From contig BCKT01000001.1 in assembly GCA_003116875.1 (NCBI GenBank), forward strand, positions 2,723,486 to 2,787,485: a stretch of 64,000 nt of DNA. Direction: 5' to 3'. The position numbers were made by a program, and so were the translations under genes. Below the pieces are notes generated by a model. That model was not told where the DNA came from. It ran no database searches and saw nothing but the letters and a program-made list of their open reading frames with translations. Every line of letters begins with the position of its first letter. The first letter of the stretch is position 1. Shown piece by piece: positions 56,307 to 64,000 of the stretch. Origin of the DNA: Takashimella koratensis (lineage: Eukaryota; Basidiomycota; Tremellomycetes; Trichosporonales; Tetragoniomycetaceae).

Positions 56307-57259
56307 TCATTCAAGAACAGTGACACGAGCTTCAGAGTCGACAGTATCGGCATTACAAAGGTGAGTGACATCCCACCGTTTGTCATTTTCAGATCGATTG
56401 AATATCGCGACTTGGTCAGGTAAGATGTTTGTCTCTTTGGCAGCGGAATCGGAATAAAAGTCGACCATGGCGATGTCATCGGGACTGGGCGAGACGTGGT
56501 ACATGTATGTCTGCTTGAATTTGGCTAGCGCGAGGGAGAGTGGGGACTTGTCAGAATCCTGAGGCGCGGAATCAGGAACAGAGGAGGGACGATGAATGTG
56601 AAATAGAGTTCGCAAAAGACGTTCGGTACCTTCCGGACCGTCGTTTGAAGCCTTGGAAGAAGGGTTGTTTGAGATCGTCCCTTGCTTTAAAAAACAAGTA
56701 GACCAGAGTTCTCAAGGTGAGAGTGAACAAAACTTGACATGTCAATCGGGTAAAACTGAAGGTCATTGACTTTGCCTTCTGCGTTGGACTTGCGGACGCA
56801 AAGGATAGCATTGGGGCGGTTTGAAGCAGGAGCAGAGCTACCCTCCTCATGCTTCAAGAGAGACGATGCTTTCTCCAGACCGAGTCTTACCGCTTCTCTA
56901 GGAGCAAGGAATATGACGCTCGTAGTCTCCTCATTGGGCACAACTGCCCCTGCGTCCATGTGGGAGGGGTACCAATCCCCGCCTTGGTCTTTGCGAAGGT
57001 GAGTGGGGTCGCAGATCTTATAAGCTGTTCACAAAGAATGCTTGAAATATTCATCTCGATCACCGTTGGCGATCCAATAGTCCATCCCGGTGAAAGCTCC
57101 CTCACTGGTGACGTAGAAGTTGGTACGGTAAGGATCTACGCCCTGGAGGAGGTGATGACACCTTTGTTTGATCCCGAGTAGAGTCGGCGCGGTGCCACCG
57201 GTGAAAGGTGCGGAAGGCGTTGCCAAGTAGGTGATAGGAGTTGGTAATGAGGACGGCAT
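56307..57259 (-). pseudogene. Orphan-family copy, full length but with an in-frame TGA
   Basis: The longest copy: MPSSLPTPITYLATPSAPFT, VDPYRTNFYVTSEGAFTGMD, then DEYFKHSL-stop-TAYKICDPTH in one frame, then TTSVIFLAPREAVRLGLEKA, QFYPIDMSSF and RWDVTHLCNADTVDSE. The TGA falls where both other copies have a residue (Leu or Tyr) in an ungapped 14-residue alignment, so it looks like a nonsense mutation. A 39-nt intron (GTGATCGAGA...TGAACAG) would remove it in frame, but would also delete the conserved block. A second intron lies near 56700-56750. Confidence 0.5.
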
Positions 57260-57880
57260 CTTGGATCTCTTAACGTCTTAGGGAGACTGATGGGCTGTCT
57301 CGATTCCGTATGGGAGCACTTTGTGAGGAGAAAGACAAGAGATCACCGAGTTCACTCGGTCGCTTTATATGGTAACCCCCACAGACTCACCTTCTTCCCC
57401 CCCGTGCGTGTGGAGCGGGCGTAGAAAGTTCCATTCAAAGCCCAAGACGGACGAACTCTTCGGGATTTCTCACGAGTAACAAAAGAAGGGCAAAGGCTGA
57501 GAGGGATCAAGACCGTCTCTGTACACTTGCGGGTATCGACAAAGGTGATCATTCCCTTGTTCCCTTATGCTGCTTTGAAGCATAGAAAAGGAGAGTCGAT
57601 GGTGATCTTCAAACGAGGACAAGTCCAGACCGCGAGGATATACAAAGGATGGTTATACTGCGGTCGACATGACGTAGCACGGCTACGCTGAAGTTGCACC
57701 TGTCCAACCTGCTCTGCCGGCAAAGGCGATAAGTATGATCAGTTGTAGTTTGACTCTCGGCCGACGGATGGTAGGTTGACACAAAGGTTACATTCCGCGT
57801 TGAGACATGTACAGGTATCGTTAGCCGTTCGTTGCCTCGTTACCTGATCTCCTCTTGTGCGTGCTGGCTTGGTTCACAGA
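57260..57880. other. Intergenic region
   Basis: 621 bp; promoter of the orphan-family copy and 3' end of the EF-hand gene. Nothing recognised. Confidence 0.4.
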
Positions 57881-59631
57881 CTAGCTCGGGGCGTCCATGA
57901 TGATGTCCATCTGTTCGAATCAGTACATCACCCAACATCTTATCTCCCGCAGTGCTCGGACGACGAGCTCGGTAGACAACACTTACGAAAGTGTTGTAAT
58001 CCATTGTAGCTCTTCCAGTTCCGCCATCCAACTTCCTAAACGCCTCTGTGTAATGTTTCACCGTCACACAAGCCATCAAGAACCGATCGAAACTAATCCC
58101 AACTGGTCCTCGATCATCTCCAGCACGAGGAGGAGGTGCGAATCGTTTTTCAAGACGCCGGACCATTTCGGAAGGGAGGGAGAAACCGAAGCCTTGTAGG
58201 GCATTGTGGAGTTCGCGACGGTCGATAAGGCCCGAGTTGTCACGATCGAAACGGCGGAAAATGCCGTGCCAGTCCTGAAAGAAAAAAGGTTAGTAAGGGG
58301 AGATAGCATATGGAGAAGGTACGACGTACTTGGATATAGCGATAAAGACCCTCGAACTCCAAAAAGTTGATTGACCCAGACCGGTCAGTATCGAAGATGT
58401 TCATGAGCTGAAGCGGGGTCAGCGAGAGCTTAAGCGATAGTAGACGAGCATACAACACGAAGACAGCGTGGTTGGGAGACGATAAGGGAAAAGGGCCCAG
58501 TGAGGGAATCCAAGTCGCGGACGCACCATCTTGACACTGTCCTCTCTAGCCTCCATCATCGCGTCCTTCTCCAGCAATCGCTGGAGGTCCCGGTAACTCA
58601 GCTGTCCGGACCGAGTCGAATCGAATTGGGCGAATCTGAGGAAGAGCAAGGTGTCAGCGTGTCTGCTTCTTTCGGTCTATTGATCCACATCGCTCGTTTC
58701 CCACGCTCAAAGGCATCACACGACACCCGCATCCGGCAGAGGGAGCAAACAGGAGCAACAGCAGTACGGGAAGTATGCTAGACACTTACAAGCTGCGGAG
58801 CTCGTGGTCATCGTTCGGCGGGGGAGGGGATGAATACTGTTGTTGCGGTGGAGGTGGGGTGCTGTATGGCTGCTGGCTGTACCGTTGTTGCTGGGCGCCT
58901 GGGGGCAAGGGGCTGGCTTGGTACGACTGTCGTTGCTGTTGCTGCTGCTGTTGTTGTTGCGGGTGGGCGCCGTAGCTTGGTGGGCCCTGGGACGGCGGGG
59001 GTCCTTGGGAGTACTGGTGTTGCGGCGGTGCAGGGCGAGGCGGCGGCTGTTGTTGCTGCTGTTGCGGGTGGAATTGCTGCGGTGGAGGGGACTGGTATCC
59101 TCCCGGCGGGCCTTGCGAGGGCGGTGGACGGTTGTATCCCTGGCCGCCGGAAGGTGGGCCGAAGCTGTTCTGAGGAACGGGGGAGGGGCCGGCTTGGTAC
59201 GGCGGGTGTTGGAAGTGTTGCGGTGACTGGGCGGGTGGGAGGGGTCGTTGTTGAGCTTGAGGTTGACCCCATGGTGGTTGACCTCCGCCGCCGCCTCCTC
59301 CTCCTCCGTACTGTCCCTGTGGTGGTGGTCGTTGTTGTTGCTGTTGCTGCATCTCCTCCTCTCTCTTCTTTGCCTCCTCCTCCCTCTTCTTGGCTTCATC
59401 CTCCGCCTGCTTCTTCGCATACCTCTCCTCGTACCTCCTTCTCGCTTCGTCGCTTGCGGATCCGTACGGACTAGGGGTGGCCATGAAGCCGTTGGGACCG
59501 ATTTGGCCCGGCTGGACGCGCGGGGTCGGGTTACGCTGGGAAGGTGGTTGAGGGGAGGTGTGGTCTTTCATTGCGCGGTCACCGATGGCGAAGGGGGAGT
59601 CGCCGGCAGAGGGGCGACCGAGATAGGCCAT
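57881..59631 (-). CDS. Penta-EF-hand protein (peflin/ALG-2-like) with long Pro/Gln-rich N-terminus
   Basis: From the chosen ATG (MAYLGRPSAGDSPFAIGDRA) the protein has an Arg/Glu-rich coiled segment (RYEERYAKKQAEDEAKKREE), a long Gln/Pro/Gly-rich region, then calcium-binding EF-hands: FAQFDSTRSGQLSYRDL, IFDTDRSGSINFLEFEGL and FRRFDRDNSGLIDRREL, with degenerate fourth and fifth hands. It ends YNTFMDIIMDAPS over a last intron (GTAAGTGTTG...GAACAG), the usual PEF ending. Predicted role: calcium-responsive adaptor in membrane trafficking or cell wall/polarity functions. The frame is open upstream to an ATG at 59916, which would add a His-Thr repeat from the TG microsatellite; I consider that leader. 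Confidence 0.85.
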
Positions 59632-59813
59632 GGGTGATGAGGTGAAGGAGGGGAAGGATGGCGGTGTGGGAGGGGGAGAGGGGGAGGGGTGTGGGAGGGG
59701 TGCGACGGGGGCGAGGGGCGCGGGGGGTGGTGATACGTTCGGTGCAGGGTGGCGGGAGAATGGTGCAGTGGTGGTTGCCAAGGTGGGAGAGAGCGGCGCA
59801 GTGGATGCGGACG

Positions 59814-59815
<2 letters not shown>

Positions 59816-59858
<43 letters not shown>

Positions 59859-59870
59859 TGTGTGTGTGTG
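59816..59870 (+). repeat. (TG)n microsatellite
   Basis: About 27 TG units with one TTTG interruption. Confidence 0.9.
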
Positions 59871-60098
59871 AGCGTGTATCTGGTGGTCCGTGAGAAGCAG
59901 CTAAGCGGGGTCCCATGTTGACAATGCACAGTTCATGCTTGTTGCGTGCCTATCAGGGCGCGGTGGCACCGCCACTGCCTCCTTGCAACAAAGGAGCGAG
60001 CGCCATTGCCTCTTGCGTGCCTATCTGTCAGCCAGGGGTGAGCCTATTTCGGCCTCCACTCTGTTGGTGACCCTGAGCCTGTCTTGGCCTTGACGCGG

Positions 60099-60158
60099 TG
60101 TGTGTGTGTGTGCGGGGTGTGTGTGTCTGTGTCTGTGTCTGTGTGTGTGTGTGTGTGT
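60099..60158 (+). repeat. (TG)n microsatellite, interrupted
   Basis: TG repeats broken by GCGGGG and by TC-containing units. Confidence 0.9.
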
Positions 60159-60331
60159 ATCTCCCTTCTCGTACCTCTACCCCCCCTTTGCGTCACTGGA
60201 CTACGACACGTTTGATTCTGCATCTGTCACCGTCCATCCATCCATCCACCACCTCAACCACCTCTCATCTCCACTGCTAGCACTCATCTGCACCTCATCC
60301 ACTCTCTCGCATATCCATCTAGACACCCATC

Positions 60332-62343
60332 ATGGCCGTGAGTACACCCTCCCAGCCACCCTCCAACGCGCTCTTGCTGACCCTTCTCTCTCTCCCTCCT
60401 TCCTCCTTCCTCCTTCCTCCTCTCCTACATCCTCGCTCGATCCCAATCCCAACACCCAGACCCAAACCAAGGACCCGCTCTCTGGCCACCCCGGTCACCT
60501 GTAAGTCCCTCTCTCTACTCCACTGTACCCGATCTCCCCTCTCCTCGTTCCGCATCCCACGTCACTTGTCATGGTCGACGCGCTGGGTTCAATTTTTTCC
60601 AAAAGCTCGCACCTCCTCTCCCTTCCTTTGTCGAAAGGCGCGCAGTCCTTGTCTCTCCTTTAACTCTATCCTACACAACCCCTACCTCCTATCCTCTCCT
60701 TCTCCTCTCCTGTCCCATCTTCTCCTACCCTTGCCTTGCCTCTCTACTTCTCTCTCCTTCCCTATCCGTTCATCCCGAACACCATGCTAATACATCGTTC
60801 CCGCCTTAGCGACGAGGCCCAGGAGACCGCTCTTGCTCAGTTCCGCGAAGAACTCATCGCCGAGGGCTCCATCCCGACCGACCGAGAAGCCGCCATCAAG
60901 ATTGTCAGCTACGATCGATGGGATGACGCCACTTTGCTTCGGTTCCTCCGTGCGAGGAAGTTTGACCTCCCCAAGGCCAAGCTCATGTGGAACAACAATG
61001 AGAAGTGGAGAAAGGAGTTTGGCGCGGACGAGATTGCCAAGTGAGTAGAACTGGGTCGATGTTCTGATCGGTGATGGTCATGATCGCGTCCCGGCCTGAT
61101 GTGAACCCATCGCAACGTCCCGTCTATGCCACCGCTAACACACGCAGGAACGGCTTCGACTACCCGGAGCAACCCCAAGTAGACAAATACTACCCTCAAT
61201 TCTACCACAAGACCGATCGCGAAGGTCGTCCGTTGTACATTGAGCAACTTGGGAAACTCGACATCACTGCGCTCTACAAGCTCACGACGCAGGAACGACA
61301 GCTCAAGCACTTGGTTCACGAGTATGAAAAGTTCCTCAAGGACCGTCTCCCGGCGTGCTCTGAGGCCTCGGGTCACATCGTCGAGACCAGCTGCACTATC
61401 CTGGATCTTTACAACGCGGGGATTAGCAGCTTCTACAAGGGTGAGTCTGACGTCGCGCAGCAACGGCTGGCGTGTGTAGGGGGAGGGATCAAAGGGAGTC
61501 CGCAGTCTGTGCATGCACCATATGCCTAGGCAAACAAAAGCCAATAGACACACGCTAACCCGCGCAGTCAAGGACTACGTCTCCGCCGCCTCCTCGATCG
61601 GTCAGAACAACTGTGAGTAGCGAGAGTTGCGGATTGCGGATTAAGTTGGGCTTGGCATTTTGAGTTTGGGTTTGGACCGGCCTGGCACATGGTTGGACTG
61701 TGTGACCCCGTGTGATACAAAAAAAGGTCGAACGCTGACTCTCTCTAGACGTATGTCGCGATTCCCTGGTCAACGAATATACGTCATGACTGTTTTATAC
61801 GTGAGAGCGTAAGCTGACCTCTGACCCCGCAGCCTGAGACCATGGGCCACATGTTCATCATCAACGTGAGTGCTGTTTGTCCCGTTGTGAAAGCTGCATC
61901 ATCCCGCTGACCACCATCTCCCATATTGCATCGATCTTCCATCTTCTCTCGTGCCGCGCCTCCAAATTGCTCGCTGCGCTTTCGTGGTGTCGCTCCTCCC
62001 TCAACCTGGCTGCTCTCTCGTCGTGTCGCTCCTCCTTCACCCTCGCTGCGCTCTCGTCATGTCGATCCCCCCTCACCTTCGCTTCGTTCGGGTTTCGGTC
62101 GTTTAGGCGCCCTACCTCTTCTCCACCGTTTGGTCACTCATCAAACCTTGGCTTGACGAAGCTACCGTTCGCAAGATTCATATCTTGGGTAAAAACTACA
62201 AGACGGAATTACAGCAATACATTGAACCAGAATCTTTGCCTTCGGATTTGGGTGGAGTTTGTTCTTGCCCCGGTGGTTGCAGTTTGAGTGATGCTGGACC
62301 TTGGAATAAGGCAGCCCCGAAGGAAGTACCGGTTGCTGCATAG
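60332..62343 (+). CDS. SEC14: Phosphatidylinositol/phosphatidylcholine transfer protein Sec14
   Basis: Splicing gives MA, then [20 protein letters not shown], the usual Sec14 opening. The CRAL-TRIO N-terminal helices follow ([20 protein letters not shown]), then the lipid-binding domain: [56 protein letters not shown], and [15 protein letters not shown] near the end. The first coding exon is six bases (ATGGCC before GTGAGT). Between GQNN and PETMG the frame needs two bases: AC at 61749-61750, flanked by ...CTCTCTAG and GTATGT, restores the conserved tyrosine of YPE as a 2-nt micro-exon. Sec14 regulates Golgi lipid balance and secretion. Housekeeping; all blocks present. Confidence 0.93.
61749..61750 (+). 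other. SEC14: Predicted 2-nt micro-exon of SEC14
   Basis: The dinucleotide AC sits between acceptor GCTGACTCTCTCTAG and donor GTATGT. Exon ...AACAACT plus AC plus CCTGAGACC gives NN-Y-PETM. Joining the outer exons without it yields TCC TGA, an immediate stop. Confidence 0.65.
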
Positions 62344-63345
62344 GTGCTTGTTCGCACTAGGTGAGGAATGGAAGTGGGGAGGGGGAGGGGGAGGGGTTGA
62401 TGGAGGTGTAAAAGTGCAGTTGGAGATGGAGAATGTAGAGATCCCGTATGGTCAAATCTGAATTTTTTCCCCCTTGCGCTCTTTACTTTGCTTGCTCTTG
62501 TTCTTGTTCAGTCTCGAGTTCTTGCTTTAATTCGTTAATTTCCACATTGGTAACAGATTTTCGACTCCCCTCGCCTAGGTGCAAAGGCGTTGTAGACTAC
62601 CCACGACGAAGACGAAGACGAAGAAAAATCAGAAAAACAGTTCGAGAGGGAGGGGGTTGGGGAAAGAAAGTGAAACGCAGATTACTCGCTTAGGTTTAGT
62701 TTAGATAGTTGACTGAATGCATCGTGAGCAGGTTTTGGCATAGAGTCGCGAAAGCCTAGGACTTGAGTCGAACTGAGAGATCAAGAAATGGATCGAGACA
62801 AGTGCACCAAATTGTAGATGGACATGAACCGAGTCAAATAAGGGGAAGAAGCAAAGAGAGACACGACAACGAGAGTGTTTGGGTTTAAAGGTAGCAGATA
62901 ATCAAGTAGGGACTCATTTCACACCGAAGAGACTAGGACGAAGCGAGTAAGGGGACAGAAGGAGCAGTAACAGGTCAAGACAAGGGTATATAAGGTCGGT
63001 CTATCGCACAGGAGATTGAGTTAGATTACACCGTGACGAGACGAGACGAGATGAGAAAGAGACTGAAACGAAAAAACGAAACGAAACGACTTTAGGCATC
63101 TCCTAATATTTGGGGAAAGGCAGTCGAAGCAGGAATAAAGGGGGTATTATCACAGCTCGAGATTGTACAGGTCCGAAAAGGACTAGGGAGGAATGTCGCC
63201 GAGATCGCTGCTGGGCAGGGAAAGTAGAAGAGCGAGGAGGCGGCGGGAGGCGAGGCGACGAGCCAGGGAAACAGGAGGAATCCAAAGCAACGAGCGAAGC
63301 AACGGACCACGGAGAAAGGGAAGAGCGGATCAACCTCGATGACTT
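62344..63345. other. Convergent intergenic region
   Basis: 1.0 kb between SEC14 and the partial gene at the right edge. Purine-rich short repeats (GACGAAGACGAAGACGAAG near 62605, GACGAGACGAGACGAG near 63035). No gene recognised. Confidence 0.45.
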
Positions 63346-64000
63346 TTAAGCGCTCGAAGGACTGCGCCACTCTCCCTTCTCTACCTTGACGCCCTTCTCT
63401 CCGTTCTCGGTCGAAGCCGAAGTCGGCACCTGCTGCTGCTGCGGGTGCTGCTGTTGGTGCTGCCCACCCAACTGCGCCTCCTCAGATCCCACGTTCTCCC
63501 TCGCCTGGCTCTGCTGCCCTAGCCCCTCGGCGACACTGTCCACCGGCTCGCCTCCCACCCCGACCCCATGGACGGACGAGATCGATCCCCTGGCCGAGCG
63601 ACGGGTCTCGTACTTGTGCGTCGGAGTGTAAGGAGTGTACCTTATCGGCTGAGGGGTGTGAGGGGTGTGGTGACCGCCGTGGCTACCAAGACTGCCGTGG
63701 CCATTGTGGTCGTTGGAGATGCCCTGGATCGGAGCTGAGGCGGGACCGGAAGACGATGAGACTCCGTGGGCGTGAGCGTACTGGACCCCGGATAAGGGCG
63801 AGTAGTGGCTCTGGCTCTGCGGGTAGCTGTAGATTGACATGGGCGACTCTGCGATGCGTCAGCTAGATCATATCAAAACTACAGTTGAACTCACGAGTGC
63901 TGCCGCGGCTTGGGGCGGGGACTAGCCCAATCCTACCGTTGATGCGCATCGGTAGGTTCAATAGACGACGCCGAGGCCCATCCGGAGGATTGAGCGGTCG
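63346..64000 (-). CDS. Unidentified protein, C-terminal part (5' end outside window)
   Basis: Two exons are visible. The upstream one encodes NPPDGPRRRLLNLPMRINGR and IGLVPAPSRGST; it joins by an intron (GTGAGTTCAA...CATCGCAG, 63847-63892) to QSPMSIYSYPQSQSHYSPLS. The rest is low-complexity: His/Gly/Ser, then Gln-rich, ending in a basic-acidic tail (EKGVKVEKGEWRSPSSA). The frame across the junction shows that the ATG at 63840 is internal, not a start. No domain recognised in this part. Confidence 0.65.

Larger units (their letters stand above)
59632..60331. promoter_or_regulatory. Divergent region, penta-EF-hand gene / SEC14, with two TG microsatellites
   Basis: 700 bp between start codons, with (TG)n at about 59816-59870 and a TG/TC-interrupted (TG)n at 60099-60158. 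CT-rich leader ahead of SEC14. Confidence 0.6.

Noticed and set aside
58716..59420. Long ORFs in other frames across the Pro/Gln-rich part of the EF-hand gene (both strands)
   Set aside because: Composition (Arg/Asn/His or Val/Gly runs) is what shifted reading of CAG/CCG repeats gives; the true frame continues into the EF-hands.
59632..59916. N-terminal extension of the EF-hand protein with His-Thr repeats
   Set aside because: It translates the TG microsatellite and low-complexity sequence; the ATG at 59631 starts a more normal protein.
63346..63840. Complete 164-residue gene starting at 63840
   Set aside because: An in-frame intron joins it to an upstream coding exon, so the ATG is internal.
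1..64000. CRISPR arrays, bacterial operons, insertion sequences, tRNA or rRNA genes
   Set aside because: None seen; the window is intron-rich fungal nuclear DNA. tRNA genes with introns could be missed by eye; tRNAscan-SE would settle it.

Overview
The window is nuclear DNA of a fungus, most likely a basidiomycete yeast of the Tremellomycetes (Trichosporonales-like). The reasons are dense, intron-rich genes with 30-60 nt introns, GTGAGT-like donors, a CTGAC/CTAAC branch box a few bases before the acceptor, several Zn2Cys6 regulators, and housekeeping genes of fungal type (SEC14, EMC10, cytochrome b2). The lineage call is inference. The two end genes are cut by the window.

1-21.2 kb is an accessory catabolic region. 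A 2-oxoglutarate dioxygenase (partial) and an UNC-93-like transporter are divergent at the left edge. They are followed by a GH43 glycosidase, an amidase, an MFS transporter, four PuuE-type (allantoinase/cyclic-imidase-like) hydrolases arranged as two head-to-head pairs, a second amidase, an NCS1 nucleobase/ureide permease and a Zn2Cys6 regulator. The promoters of this block share a CGG-N7-CCG inverted repeat: nine copies in six short intergenic regions, 58-161 bp from start codons. The divergent pair at the left edge lacks it. I read the block as a co-regulated gene cluster for uptake and ring-opening of a cyclic amide or ureide followed by amide hydrolysis. The substrate is unknown.

21.7-25 kb holds an effector-like protein with a PD-(D/E)XK-like segment and a protein-kinase-like domain. 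25.7-40.3 kb is mostly ordinary: an alpha/beta hydrolase, EMC10, a second Zn2Cys6 factor (with a GC-AG intron) and a RING/LON protein.

41-57.3 kb mixes orphan single-exon genes, two tandem RTA1-family membrane proteins, cytochrome b2, two long homopolymer G/C tracts, and a decaying array of a lineage-specific gene family with truncated and nonsense-mutated copies.

57.9-64 kb returns to conserved genes: a penta-EF-hand protein and SEC14 (which appears to need a 2-nt micro-exon), divergently transcribed between TG microsatellites, and the 3' part of an unidentified gene at the right edge.

Gene ends given here are first and last coding bases; introns lie inside. Splice sites were read by eye from donor, branch and acceptor signals and reading frame. 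No homology search was run.
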